Notes under the pieces: model-generated | Told to the model about the DNA's origin: nothing | Databases searched by the model: none | What the model saw: only the letters and a program-made list of their open reading frames with translations | Position numbers and translations under genes: made by a program | From: Cellvibrio mixtus subsp. mixtus J3-8 | Lineage (GTDB): Bacteria; Pseudomonadota; Gammaproteobacteria; Pseudomonadales; Cellvibrionaceae | Assembly: GCF_000766945.1 (NCBI RefSeq) | Contig: NZ_KN266208.1 | Span: 589,275-653,274, forward strand | Reading direction: 5' to 3' | Length of the DNA stretch: 64,000 nt | In this document: piece by piece, positions 44,696 to 54,051 of the stretch | How the letters are laid out: each line of letters begins with the position of its first letter | Numbering within the stretch: the stretch's first letter is position 1

Positions 44696-46438
44696 TTATT
44701 TCAAAGCCAATGGCAACCTAATGCAAAAACAGGCCCCGCTACCGGGATGCTGTTCCAGCTCCAGATTACCGCCGTGCGCTTCAATAATGCCGCTGCATAC
44801 CGCCAGCCCCAAACCTGTGCCTTTGCCGGGTGCCTTGGTGGTAAAAAAAGGCTCGAAAATCCGGTGTTGCACTTCCGGTGCAATACCCGGGCCTGAATCG
44901 GTAATGCGAATCGCCATATGCGTTTCAGCCAATGCCGATTCAATGCGCAGTATTTTTTGCGGCGAATCCTGCATCGCTTGTTGGGCATTGATAATCAGGT
45001 TGCTAATTACCTGGTGCACTTGGTCCGCATCGGCGGCAACATCCGGTAAATGAGTGGCCAGCTGTAATTGTAGTTCGATGTGCTGGTTGCGTAAGCCAGG
45101 TTCCAATAATTCCAGCACGTGCTGTATAAGTTGATTGATATTCACCGGTGCACATTGCGGCGGCTGGTTGCGGGCCATGGATAAAAATGTAGTTACAATC
45201 GTGGCGCAGCGCTCGGCGGCGTTGCGGATTTTATCGGCGCGCTTGAGGATGCGCGGCTCCTGTTCGGTTTCCTGCAGCAGTTGGGCTTGCCCGACTACAA
45301 TCGCCAAGGGGTTATTTAACTCATGGGATATGCCCGCCAGCAGCGTCCCCATCGCCGCTAATTTTTCATTGCGTTGCAGGACTTCGCGCTGGCGAATAAT
45401 TTCATGTTCCGCATTGCGCTGTGCGGTGAGATCGCGAATATACGCAGTAACTAAACGGCGGCCAATTAAATCTACTTGCCGCAAGGTTAATTCCACCGGA
45501 AATTCGCTGTTATCCTTGCGCTTGGCTTGCAGCTCCAAACGCTGGCCCAACACGCGCGGCTCACCTTTTTCGCTGTAGCGACGGAAACCCTGTTCATGTT
45601 GGGCGCGCATGGCTTCCGGCACAATTAATTCGCCAATCGATTGCCCCAGCGCTTCATCGCGCGCGTAGCCAAACATGTGTTCGGCGGCTTCGCTGAATTC
45701 AATCACCGCACCACTTTCATCAATGGTAATGACGGCATCGAGCGATGCGGCAATCATCGCGCGGTGTAATTTGCTGCTGTTGTTTTTTATCACCAGCGAT
45801 TGGAAAAATTGCCAGCGCGAATGTTGCTCGATGGTATAACCGGCGAAGATGCCGATAATGGCATTGGAGAGCAGGAAAAAATTATTGGAAATAATATCGG
45901 CAAACGGCAGCGCTTTAAAAAACGCGATGCAGTTGTAGAGCACTACGATCAACACTACCGTGCGCAACGCATTTATAAAACGCAACCCGACAATAAATAG
46001 CGTCCAGGTAATGCACAGATTGATGCCCGCGTAATAGTAATGATTATATTGGTTGTGCGTAATTAGCAGCATGGCGAAAATCCCGCCGGCCGCAACCATG
46101 CTGGAGGCAAACACCAGTTGCTGGTGGACTCGCTGGAAAAAGGCCTGGAAGGTGCCAATAAATAATAGCGCTATCAAACTGCAGGTTACGGCACGAACAC
46201 CCCATAGCTCCCACATTTTTTCCGGTACCAGCAAATAATCCAGGAACGCAAAATTCAGGTAGAGCACAAACGCCAATGCCAACGCAATGCGCACTTGTCG
46301 GGCGATGTTTACCGCAACATTGGCCTGGTATTCCTGCTCCAGGGATGAATCGCGGAATACCAGCGTTAACGGATTAAAAATCCGGTAGCGCTGGCTAAAA
46401 GAAAAAGTATGGTAATTATCGATAACCGGATCGCTCAT
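44696..46438 (-). CDS. PAS-containing membrane sensor histidine kinase
   Basis: The 580-residue protein has six or so N-terminal membrane segments (about 45-210) without a large periplasmic loop, so it probably senses from within the membrane. A PAS domain (about 225-345; ITIDESGAVIEFSEAAEHMF), a HisKA domain with His372 (GISHELNNPLAIV) and a HATPase domain (NLIINAQQAMQDS; GKGTGLGLAVCSGI) follow. Partner of the response regulator just downstream. Signal unknown. Confidence 0.92.
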   Translation of the reverse strand: MSDPVIDNYHTFSFSQRYRIFNPLTLVFRDSSLEQEYQANVAVNIARQVRIALALAFVLYLNFAFLDYLLVPEKMWELWGVRAVTCSLIALLFIGTFQAFFQRVHQQLVFASSMVAAGGIFAMLLITHNQYNHYYYAGINLCITWTLFIVGLRFINALRTVVLIVVLYNCIAFFKALPFADIISNNFFLLSNAIIGIFAGYTIEQHSRWQFFQSLVIKNNSSKLHRAMIAASLDAVITIDESGAVIEFSEAAEHMFGYARDEALGQSIGELIVPEAMRAQHEQGFRRYSEKGEPRVLGQRLELQAKRKDNSEFPVELTLRQVDLIGRRLVTAYIRDLTAQRNAEHEIIRQREVLQRNEKLAAMGTLLAGISHELNNPLAIVVGQAQLLQETEQEPRILKRADKIRNAAERCATIVTTFLSMARNQPPQCAPVNINQLIQHVLELLEPGLRNQHIELQLQLATHLPDVAADADQVHQVISNLIINAQQAMQDSPQKILRIESALAETHMAIRITDSGPGIAPEVQHRIFEPFFTTKAPGKGTGLGLAVCSGIIEAHGGNLELEQHPGSGACFCIRLPLALK

Positions 46439-46628
46439 TCGTTTCCCTGCAATGCAATAGAACTATTCGATATGGGGATGTCAAAACCCAGGCTGGCGAT
46501 TGTAGCCGCTGGTGGATTTACATGCAGCTATGCACGCGACGTTATCGGGCAAATATCGTCTGGCAAATATCGCGACAACGCCTAGGCTTAAAGAGCGGTA
46601 CCCAATTTATGCACTGGAGGTGAGCAAG

Positions 46629-46745
46629 ATGAGCAAATCTCAAGACAAACGCAAAGAAAGTAAAAAACCGGCAACTCGCACTGCCAAAGAAAAACATCAA
46701 CAGAAAAAAGCAAAACAGGCTGAGCATGCGCACCGCGAATTTTAG
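46629..46745 (+). CDS. Very small Lys-rich protein
   Basis: A perfect GGAGG eight bases before ATG 46629 and a terminator directly after the stop support a real 38-residue gene. The product (MSKSQDKRKESKKPATRTAK, then EKHQQKKAKQAEHAHREF) is mostly Lys, Arg, Gln, Glu and His, with no hydrophobic core, so it is likely disordered and may bind nucleic acid or ribosomes. Not recognised. A longer frame from 46512 lacks a ribosome binding site. Confidence 0.6.
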   Translation: MSKSQDKRKESKKPATRTAKEKHQQKKAKQAEHAHREF

Positions 46746-46760
46746 TGGTTACGCATAACA

Positions 46761-46787
46761 AAAAAGGGCGCAAATTGCGCCCTTTTT
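46761..46787. terminator. Bidirectional terminator between convergent genes
   Basis: AAAAAGGGCGCAA pairs with TTGCGCCCTTTTT (46761-46787). It serves the Lys-rich gene on the plus strand and the lipoprotein gene ending at 46807 on the minus strand. Confidence 0.92.
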
Positions 46788-46806
46788 ATACGAAGCGAGA
46801 ATAAAT

Positions 46807-47265
46807 CTAATTACCCACCTGTTCACGCACACGCAACAACCCGCTCGCCACCTCTGATCCTTGCGCCGCAAAACGTAAACCCTGCTGCACAAACATCTCT
46901 GCTTTTTGCGGTAAACCTAGTTGCACATAACTTTGGGCAAGAATCAAATACAAATCCGCTGCGCGACGCTCAATGCGCAGGCCGCGCTCTGCAGTAGCAA
47001 TCGCACCTTGATAATCCTGCGCAACATATTGGCTACGCGCTTGTTTAGCCAGGCTCAACGCGGCGGGGTTCAACACCGCAGCCGGCTTTGGGACAGCCCC
47101 GGGTTGCGGCTGCACAACGGCCGGCGCTTCAGGTTTGGTAATTAACGGTGGTGGTGCAGTGGTAACGGGTGGTGGTGATGGAGGAGTCGATGGAGAATGA
47201 GTGGCACAGCCGACAAACGCCAGTGCCAAACAAGCGATAAAAAAACGATTAAAAAAGTTGGTCAT
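46807..47265 (-). CDS. TPR-like lipoprotein
   Basis: The 152-residue precursor has a lipobox (AFVGC, Cys19), a long Pro/Ala linker (about 23-68) and a helical region with two TPR-like units (LAKQARSQYVAQDYQGAIAT and ADLYLILAQSYVQLGLPQKA). It should sit in the outer membrane with the TPRs in the periplasm. The start is 17 bases after the end of the ParA-like gene, so they form an operon. Confidence 0.78.
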   Translation of the reverse strand: MTNFFNRFFIACLALAFVGCATHSPSTPPSPPPVTTAPPPLITKPEAPAVVQPQPGAVPKPAAVLNPAALSLAKQARSQYVAQDYQGAIATAERGLRIERRAADLYLILAQSYVQLGLPQKAEMFVQQGLRFAAQGSEVASGLLRVREQVGN

Positions 47266-47282
47266 GAGGTACCCGATAACAG

Positions 47283-48044
47283 TTATTCAGCATCTTTGGT
47301 TGCAGCTTTCAACAGCCGCGCGATTTCTTTCCACAAATCGATATAGGCCACGGCCGCACGACTGCGCTGATTGTAACTGGTGAGCGGTGCGCGACGCAGC
47401 CCCATTTGTTCAACGGCTGAATCGTTGGGCACATAGGTTTTCAACATCGGTACCGGCATTTTCTTGACGTTCTCTACCGCCTCGCGATGCAGGCTGCGGC
47501 GCATATCGACCTGGTTGAAGAAGCCGACAATACGCGCCGGCGCCGATTTTTTAGTATTAAGGAATTCGATCACTTGCTCCATCGCACGAATGGACAGCGG
47601 GCTGGGAATCATCGGTATCAATAAAATATCTACTTCCATCAGCAGCTGTTCAACGCTGGGGGAGAGTGTTGGCGGGCAATCAAAAATTAAAATGTCGGCT
47701 TTTTCGCTGAGCGGTTTGAGCAATTGCTTGAGGAATTTTTTGTCTTTGCTGAGCTCATCGAACTCGCTATCCAGACTGCGCAGGCTGAGGTCGGCGGGAA
47801 TCAGCATCAAGCGTGGATAGGGGCTGTAAAGCTCCATCTCGCCGATGGATTTGCCTTTGCTGAATAATTTAATCGCCTTGGCGGAATCCGGCTCTTGCTG
47901 GCAAAACCAGCTGGCAGCGGCTTGCGGGTCCAAATCCCAGAGGATCACATTCTTTTTCGCCGCGGCGGCCATGTAAGCCATATTCACAGCGGTGGTGGTT
48001 TTGCCAACGCCGCCTTTAAGGTTGTAGAAAGCGATTTTGATCAT
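47283..48044 (-). CDS. Orphan ParA/MinD-type ATPase
   Basis: The 253-residue P-loop ATPase has the deviant Walker A FYNLKGGVGKTTTAVNMAYM with the signature Lys, Walker A' ILWDLDPQAAASWF, and Walker B ILIFDCPPTLSP. No ParB gene or parS-like repeats were seen nearby, so it is not a standard partition pair. Orphan ParA proteins position other cargos such as chemoreceptor arrays or secretion machines. The co-transcribed TPR lipoprotein may be functionally linked. Confidence 0.85.
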   Translation of the reverse strand: MIKIAFYNLKGGVGKTTTAVNMAYMAAAAKKNVILWDLDPQAAASWFCQQEPDSAKAIKLFSKGKSIGEMELYSPYPRLMLIPADLSLRSLDSEFDELSKDKKFLKQLLKPLSEKADILIFDCPPTLSPSVEQLLMEVDILLIPMIPSPLSIRAMEQVIEFLNTKKSAPARIVGFFNQVDMRRSLHREAVENVKKMPVPMLKTYVPNDSAVEQMGLRRAPLTSYNQRSRAAVAYIDLWKEIARLLKAATKDAE

Positions 48045-48265
48045 AACAATCCTATGCGTGCTCAGGTGGTCCTGATAGTTATTTGCGACTGTACAGTTAT
48101 TATCTGTGATTGAAATATGGCCAGGCAGTTTTAACTTGTAGCATTTTTATTCAAATCCTTCAAAATTTATCCGCCAATCGTCGTCAAATTCTTGATTGGC
48201 TTCATGCCTGAGCAAGAAACTTGCGCGCGCGTTACAATCGCGCCCTCACTTTGCGAGTCATCTTT

Positions 48266-49249
48266 ATGAACCAGGCCCATCCCTACGAACAACTCACCCC
48301 GGACCTTGTACTGGATGCGATTGAAAGCACCGGCCTGATGACCGATGCACGCATACTCGCACTCAATAGTTACGAGAATCGTGTGTATCAGGTAGGAATT
48401 GAGGGCAGTTCACCGTTAATTGCCAAGTTTTACCGGCCCGCGCGCTGGAGCAATGAACAGATCATCGAGGAACACCAATTCACCCATGCCTTAAAGGAAC
48501 TGGAAATTTCCGTCGTTCCGCCACTTGGCGATGATGAAGGCAGCACTTTGCGCGAGTACCGGGGGTTTCGCTTTGCGCTTTATCCGCGCCAGGGCGGCCA
48601 TGCCCCCAACCTGGATGATTTTGATGCGCTCTTATCGCTGGGGCGCACGTTGGGCCGCATACATGCCCTGGGACAGGCGCGCCCATTTGATTATCGCCCG
48701 CCACTGGATATCCAGACCTTCGGACGCGAGAGTTACGCATTTTTGCTCGAGAATGAATTTATCCCCGCAAGCTTGCGCGAGTCTTACCGCACCCTGGGGG
48801 CAGATTTGCTTGCACGTTGCGACACAGTGTTTGGGCGAGTGAAATATCAAGCCATTCGCCTTCATGGCGATTGCCATCCCGGCAATATTTTATGGCGCGA
48901 TGAGGTTCCCCATTTTGTCGACTTTGACGATGCGCGCATGGGCCCGGCAATCCAGGATTTATGGATGCTGCTGTCCGGCGAGCGCGAGCAACAAACCGCA
49001 CAACTGAGCGAAATACTGGAAGGCTATCGCGAATTTTGCGAGTTTGACCTGGCCGAGCTGCAATTGATCGAAGCGCTGCGCAGCTTGAGGATTATGCATT
49101 ACAGCGCCTGGCTGGCGCGCCGCTGGACCGATCCGGCCTTCCCCCGGCATTTCCCGTGGTTCAACACCGAACGCTATTGGGGCGACCATATCCTGGAGCT
49201 GCGCGAGCAATTGGCGGCGCTGAATGAACCGCCGTTAGTCATTTACTAG
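48266..49249 (+). CDS. srkA: Stress response kinase SrkA (YihE/RdoA)
   Basis: The 327-residue aminoglycoside-phosphotransferase-fold kinase starts MNQAHPYEQLTPDLVLDAIE. It has NSYENRVYQVG in the glycine-rich region, IAKFYRPARW with the ATP-binding Lys, the catalytic loop RLHGDCHPGNILW and the metal-binding HFVDFDDARMGP. SrkA proteins are Ser/Thr kinases that protect stressed cells. ATG 48266 matches family starts. Confidence 0.92.
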   Translation: MNQAHPYEQLTPDLVLDAIESTGLMTDARILALNSYENRVYQVGIEGSSPLIAKFYRPARWSNEQIIEEHQFTHALKELEISVVPPLGDDEGSTLREYRGFRFALYPRQGGHAPNLDDFDALLSLGRTLGRIHALGQARPFDYRPPLDIQTFGRESYAFLLENEFIPASLRESYRTLGADLLARCDTVFGRVKYQAIRLHGDCHPGNILWRDEVPHFVDFDDARMGPAIQDLWMLLSGEREQQTAQLSEILEGYREFCEFDLAELQLIEALRSLRIMHYSAWLARRWTDPAFPRHFPWFNTERYWGDHILELREQLAALNEPPLVIY

Positions 49250-49324
49250 TAATCAGCTGTTGGAAATTTAACATTAACCCCCAATAATGGCATTTCGCGA
49301 GCCGGTTCCACCTGAGGAGTTTCC

Positions 49325-50122
49325 ATGACTGCACCCGCACCCGCTTTGGTTGTCGACAGCCTGTGGGAATCCATCCGCCTGCAAACTCGCAAGCAGGCTG
49401 AATCTGAACCGGTTCTGGCCAGTTTTCTGTACGCCACCGTCCTTAATCACGATTCCTTAAAAGGCGCGTTAAGCTTTCACCTTGCCAATAAACTGGATAG
49501 CCCCGCCCTGCCTGCCATGTTAATTCGCGAGGTTATTGAAGAGGCGCTGGCGAAGGATGGCGAGATCATCGAGTCGGTCCGTGCGGACTTAATGGCGGTG
49601 AGTGAACGTGACTCCGCTTGTTGTTCACTGGTAACCCCATTGCTCTATTTCAAAGGCTTCCACGCGCTACAGGCTTACCGCGTTGCCCATTGGCTGTGGC
49701 AACAGGGCCGCATGTCGCTTGCACTGTTTTTGCAAAACCGCATTTCAGCCGTGTTCGCCGTGGATATTCACCCGGCGGCGCACATCGGCAAGGGCATTAT
49801 GTTTGATCACGCCACCGGCATCGTGATTGGTGAAACCGCTATCGTTGAAGATAATGTCTCGATTATGCAATCAGTGACTCTGGGAGGCACCGGCAAGGAA
49901 GCGGGAGACCGCCACCCTAAAGTACGCAAAGGGGTATTAATCGGTGCGGGAGCTAAAATTCTTGGCAATATCACCATTGGCGAATGCGCCAAAATTGGTG
50001 CTGGCAGCGTGGTACTGAAAGATGTTCCTTCGCGCGCAACTGCTGCCGGTGTGCCTGCGCAAATTATCTGCGAGACCCTATGTTCGCAGCCAGCACGGGA
50101 AATGGATCATTTGATCCGTTAA
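49325..50122 (+). CDS. cysE: Serine O-acetyltransferase
   Basis: The 265-residue protein has the SAT N-terminal helical domain (LWESIRLQTRKQAESEPVLA) and left-handed beta-helix hexapeptide repeats (GKGIMFDHATGIVIGETAIV; VRKGVLIGAGAKILGNITIG). The active-site His and Asp are in HPAAHIGKGIMFDHATG. It makes O-acetylserine, the first step of cysteine synthesis. Length and motifs are those of the E. coli-type enzyme. Confidence 0.94.
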   Translation: MTAPAPALVVDSLWESIRLQTRKQAESEPVLASFLYATVLNHDSLKGALSFHLANKLDSPALPAMLIREVIEEALAKDGEIIESVRADLMAVSERDSACCSLVTPLLYFKGFHALQAYRVAHWLWQQGRMSLALFLQNRISAVFAVDIHPAAHIGKGIMFDHATGIVIGETAIVEDNVSIMQSVTLGGTGKEAGDRHPKVRKGVLIGAGAKILGNITIGECAKIGAGSVVLKDVPSRATAAGVPAQIICETLCSQPAREMDHLIR

Positions 50123-50314
50123 CCTGATTCACAGCCTCCCTCAATACGCCGGGTATACCGGCGTTTATTTTATAACCTGCCCCAAAATAATTCCCGCGCA
50201 CCAAAACAACCATCGTTATTGCCCATTGGCAGATCAAATCGCTGGCTATAACCGGAATTTTGGCCTTGGTCTGATAATTGCTCAATTGTTAGTCCAGGAC
50301 CGAGGAGAACGAGC

Positions 50315-50683
50315 ATGCAATACACTAAGCCGATGATTGATTTGGTGTACGAGATTCGCCGCCGGGTTGAACCGGATGTAAAACCGGGTGTGAAAATGGC
50401 GAACCCGGAGCTGCTTAAGGAATTAGCGGATTATTACCACCAGGCAAAAGACACTATCACCAAAACCCTGATTAAAGAGTTGCTCACGCTAGCTGGCAAT
50501 GAATGGCGAGCACTGCTGCAATCGGGAGACTACAAAGCGGACCTCGCCAAACAAGTCGTCAAGGTGTATCGCGGCCAAACAACATTGGAAGAAGCCCCCA
50601 AACACAAAATGCGTACCGAATTATTAGTCGCGCCACCACCAGCCAAACCGGTACGAATGTATCGTGGCCATCCAGTGGATTAA
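50315..50683 (+). CDS. Small conserved-looking protein of unknown function
   Basis: The 122-residue protein has a GAGGAG ribosome binding site, no signal peptide and no membrane segment. The first 85 residues (MIDLVYEIRRRVEPDVKPGV; LKELADYYHQAKDTITKTLI) look helical, and the C-terminus is Pro/Val-rich. I do not recognise the family. It is probably monocistronic. Confidence 0.7.
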   Translation: MQYTKPMIDLVYEIRRRVEPDVKPGVKMANPELLKELADYYHQAKDTITKTLIKELLTLAGNEWRALLQSGDYKADLAKQVVKVYRGQTTLEEAPKHKMRTELLVAPPPAKPVRMYRGHPVD

Positions 50684-50775
50684 GAAGAACAAAGCACAAT
50701 CTGGACGATAGGTCTATCAGCAGCCACAATTAGTGTGTCTGGCATAACCTTGCCAGTATTTCACTGTGATCCGTT

Positions 50776-51684
50776 ATGAAATCAAAACCATTCTGTGCAC
50801 TGCTCGCACCTTATGTCGCCCTGGTTTTGGGCTTGTTTTTATTCGCCGGCAAACTGGCAGCGGCCACGCCAGTCCGTATTGGCGTGTTACCGGATATTCA
50901 CACCAGTTACCTTCAGTTCCTGGATGGACGCAGCCCTGATGCAGTGGATTATTACGGCGGCCCCCACGCGCGACGCGATGTTATCGACCTGATTTTGATG
51001 CAGCAGGCGCTCAAACTGGGAGGCTTTAATCAGCCATTGGAGTTTGTGGCCGAGGAAAATTATTTTCGCAGCATTCGCAATGTACTGGATGGAAAAATCC
51101 TGACGATTAGCGGAACGATTTGGTATCAGGATCTGGAAAGCCAGCAAGAGAAATTGCACATCACCCCGCCGTTGGTAATGGATGGCCAGTTTATTGTGGG
51201 GCTCTACACATCCCCGACAAATAAAAAAGCGCAATCAAGTAAAAACCTCGCACAATTAATTCAATTAAAAGTCGTCACCAGCAATCAGTGGAAACCCGAC
51301 ATGATTACGCTTGAATCGCTGGGTTTTAGCAAAATTATGTACACGCCTAATTGGGTCAATATGGCGCGTATGATTAACGCCGGGCGCGTGGATTTAACCT
51401 TGTCACCGTTTGAAATGAATCCGGAACAGGAAATTGTTGTGGATGGTATTCGCCTGGTGCCAATCAAAGGCGTAAAGGTCGCGATTCGCGGTAGTCGCCA
51501 TTGGCCAGTCAGTAAAATTCACCCATTGGGCGCGGATTTTTATCAGGCATTAAGCCGGGGAATTTCACAATTGCGCGCGAATGGCACTATTGATCGCGCT
51601 TATCGCGAATGTGGATTTTTTCATCCGGAGTTGGCGAACTGGCAATTATTAAATCCTCCAGTCGCCAACCAGGCATTACAATAA
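50776..51684 (+). CDS. Periplasmic solute-binding-like protein
   Basis: The 302-residue precursor has a signal peptide ending near LAAA (residue 35). The mature protein follows the type II binding fold: TPVRIGVLPDIHTSYLQFLD, then NVLDGKILTISGTIWYQDLE, then NMARMINAGRVDLTLSPFEM, then VAIRGSRHWPVSKIHPLGAD. No permease genes are adjacent, so it may act as a stand-alone sensor or enzyme-like domain. Ligand unknown. Confidence 0.7.
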   Translation: MKSKPFCALLAPYVALVLGLFLFAGKLAAATPVRIGVLPDIHTSYLQFLDGRSPDAVDYYGGPHARRDVIDLILMQQALKLGGFNQPLEFVAEENYFRSIRNVLDGKILTISGTIWYQDLESQQEKLHITPPLVMDGQFIVGLYTSPTNKKAQSSKNLAQLIQLKVVTSNQWKPDMITLESLGFSKIMYTPNWVNMARMINAGRVDLTLSPFEMNPEQEIVVDGIRLVPIKGVKVAIRGSRHWPVSKIHPLGADFYQALSRGISQLRANGTIDRAYRECGFFHPELANWQLLNPPVANQALQ

Positions 51685-51687
51685 ATT

Positions 51688-52089
51688 TTATTTTTGTTGT
51701 TGCTGTTTAAGTAAATCGCGAATTTCCGTGAGAAGCACTTCTTCTTTTGTGGGGGCTGCCGGTTTTTCCTCTTCTTTTTTCTTCACACGATTGATGACTT
51801 TAATCATCATAAAAATGGCAAAGGCAACGATGGTGAAATCCAGAATTGTCTGGATGAATTTGCCGTAAAAAATCGATACCGGTCCTTTGCCTTCGATCAG
51901 CTCCGGCAAAATAATTGCCAAATCAGAAAAATCTACACCGCCAATAATCCACCCGAGCGGCGGCATGAACACATCGCTTACCAGCGAGCTGACAACCTTG
52001 CCGAAAGCAGCACCAATGATAATACCCACGGCCATATCGACAACATTGCCGCGCACCGCGAATTCTTTGAAATCTTTAATAAAGCTCAT
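51688..52089 (-). CDS. mscL: Large-conductance mechanosensitive channel
   Basis: The 133-residue protein starts [20 protein letters not shown], with the pore helix [20 protein letters not shown], a second helix [20 protein letters not shown] and the charged C-terminal bundle [23 protein letters not shown] 52089 is chosen for its spacing to GGGGA. The channel opens under hypo-osmotic shock. Its 3' end lies three bases from the convergent binding-protein gene. Confidence 0.97.
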   Translation of the reverse strand: MSFIKDFKEFAVRGNVVDMAVGIIIGAAFGKVVSSLVSDVFMPPLGWIIGGVDFSDLAIILPELIEGKGPVSIFYGKFIQTILDFTIVAFAIFMMIKVINRVKKKEEEKPAAPTKEEVLLTEIRDLLKQQQQK

Positions 52090-52194
52090 TGCCATTCCCC
52101 TGTATGAGTTGATCAAGCGCGCGAATGCGCTGCAAAGTTTTATAGCCTATAACCGAATGAAAACCAACATGAGACTGCAAAAACGCCAACCCGA

Positions 52195-52386
52195 TCATTC
52201 ATCTTCTCGCTGCGCATAAACATCGGGGTAGCCTTGCTCATCCACACTCACGTGCAACACCATGGGCCTGCAGCATACCTGGCAGTCCTCAACATAAGTT
52301 TGTTCTTCGCAGGAGCAATCCACCAACACACTAATGGGTTCACCGCAATAAGGACAATCAATAAAACATTCCTCTAACAAGCTCAT
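52195..52386 (-). CDS. CPXCG-motif cysteine-rich protein
   Basis: The 63-residue protein has CPYCG (residues about 11-15) and two further Cys pairs (VDCSCEEQ and DCQVCCRPM), consistent with a zinc-ribbon or iron-sulfur site. The CPXCG family is small and uncharacterised. It starts 20 bases after ubiD on the same strand and is probably co-transcribed. ATG 52386 (MSLLEECFIDCPYCGEPI) is the likely start. Confidence 0.82.
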   Translation of the reverse strand: MSLLEECFIDCPYCGEPISVLVDCSCEEQTYVEDCQVCCRPMVLHVSVDEQGYPDVYAQREDE

Positions 52387-52406
52387 GGCGCCTCGCAAAA
52401 AATAAA

Positions 52407-53888
52407 TCAATATGCTGTGGGTTGATCGATCCCTAACTCATCCCAGATTTCATCCACACGATTTTTTATGTGCGTGTCCATCACAATAGGAGTGCCCCAC
52501 TCACGCGTGGTCTCACCTGGCCATTTATTGGTTGCATCAAAACCGATTTTGGAACCGAGGCCGGAAACGGGAGATGCAAAATCAAGATAATCAATTGGGG
52601 TATTTTCGATCATTACAGTATCCCGCGCAGGATCCATACGTGTTGTCATCGCCCAGATCACATCTTTCCAATCGCGCGCATTTACATCGTCATCAGTAAC
52701 GATGACAAATTTGGTGTACATAAATTGCCGTAAGAAACTCCACACGCCCATCATCACGCGTTTGGCGTGGCCTGGATATTGTTTCTTCATGGTCACTACC
52801 GCCATGCGGTAAGAACAACCTTCCGGCGGCAAATAAAAATCCACAATTTCCGGAAATTGTTTTTGCAAGATCGGTACGAACACTTCGTTCAATGCAACGC
52901 CGAGAATGGCCGGCTCATCCGGTGGACGCCCAGTGTAGGTACTGTGATAAATCGGATCGCGCCTATGGGTAATTCGCTCCACGGTGAACACCGGGAAATT
53001 ATCCACCTCGTTGTAATAACCCGTGTGATCGCCGAACGGACCTTCAGGGGCCATATCATTCGGAGCAATGTAACCTTCAAGGATAAATTCAGCAGATGCC
53101 GGCACTTGTAAATCATTGCCGATACATTTCACTACTTCGGTTTTATCGCCACGCAATAATCCGGCAAAACCGTATTCGGAAAGCGTATCGGGCACCGGTG
53201 TTACAGCACCCAGGATGGTTGCCGGATCAGCGCCGAGTGCAACCGCAACTGGAAAATTTTTACCGGGGTTCTGAATTTGGAATTCACGGAAATCCAATGC
53301 ACCGCCGCGATGGGAAAGCCAGCGCATAATCAACCGGTTCTTGCCGATTTTTTGCATCCGGTAGATACCAAGATTTTGCCGCTCTTTGTGCGGACCGCGC
53401 GTCACAACTAACGGCCATGTCACTAACGGCCCCACATCGCCAGGCCAACAGGTTTGGATCGGCAATAAATCCAGATTCACTGCATCGCCGTCCAACACAA
53501 CATCCTGGCATTGCGCCTTGCCCAATATTTTTGGAGCCAGATTCAAAACCTGTTTGAAAACCGGCAATTTTTCCCAGGCATCTTTAAACCCTTTTGGTGG
53601 TTCGGGCTCTTTTAAAAACGCGAGTAATTTCCCTACTTCGCGCAGGGCATCAACAGATTCCTGTCCCATTCCCAATGCAACCCGTTCGGGGGTACCGAAT
53701 AAATTTCCCAGCACAGGAATATTGTAACCCTTGGGATTTTCGAACAATAACGCGGGGCCACCGGCACGTAATGTGCGGTCGCAAATTTCAGTCATTTCAA
53801 GGTGGGGATCAATTTCCTGTTTGATGCGTTTTAATAAACCACGGGCTTCCAACAGGGCGATAAAATCGCGAAGGTCTTTATATTTCAT
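52407..53888 (-). CDS. ubiD: 4-hydroxy-3-octaprenylbenzoate decarboxylase
   Basis: The 493-residue enzyme has the UbiD family stretches [20 protein letters not shown] and [20 protein letters not shown], and the acidic active-site region [20 protein letters not shown]. It decarboxylates the ubiquinone precursor using prenylated FMN made by UbiX (not in this window). Length matches E. coli UbiD. Confidence 0.96.
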   Translation of the reverse strand: MKYKDLRDFIALLEARGLLKRIKQEIDPHLEMTEICDRTLRAGGPALLFENPKGYNIPVLGNLFGTPERVALGMGQESVDALREVGKLLAFLKEPEPPKGFKDAWEKLPVFKQVLNLAPKILGKAQCQDVVLDGDAVNLDLLPIQTCWPGDVGPLVTWPLVVTRGPHKERQNLGIYRMQKIGKNRLIMRWLSHRGGALDFREFQIQNPGKNFPVAVALGADPATILGAVTPVPDTLSEYGFAGLLRGDKTEVVKCIGNDLQVPASAEFILEGYIAPNDMAPEGPFGDHTGYYNEVDNFPVFTVERITHRRDPIYHSTYTGRPPDEPAILGVALNEVFVPILQKQFPEIVDFYLPPEGCSYRMAVVTMKKQYPGHAKRVMMGVWSFLRQFMYTKFVIVTDDDVNARDWKDVIWAMTTRMDPARDTVMIENTPIDYLDFASPVSGLGSKIGFDATNKWPGETTREWGTPIVMDTHIKNRVDEIWDELGIDQPTAY

Positions 53889-53904
53889 GTTTTAAAAAAG
53901 CCGA

Positions 53905-53971
53905 AGCCCGTACGGAGCGCAGTGAATACGGGTTATTCATTTTCCCGCATACGCTGCGCTCCATACGGGCT
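53905..53971. repeat. REP-like palindromic repeat between rho and ubiD
   Basis: Arms of 28 bases (53905-53932 and 53944-53971) match at 24 positions after reversal, around an 11-base loop. Each arm begins AGCCCGTA and holds GGAGCGCAG, a pattern typical of dispersed bacterial REP elements. It lies in the 3' untranslated region of rho and could stabilise its mRNA. Confidence 0.75.
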
Positions 53972-54051
53972 ACAAGCTGTTTCTTACTTTCCCGGAAGAA
54001 AGCGCCCTCCTTTTAGCATGCACGCACAGCAAAAGGCGGGACGTGTAGGTG

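Noticed and set aside
47283-48044. Replication origin or plasmid partition locus around the ParA gene.
   Set aside because: No ParB gene, parS-like palindromes, DnaA boxes or replication gene accompany it.
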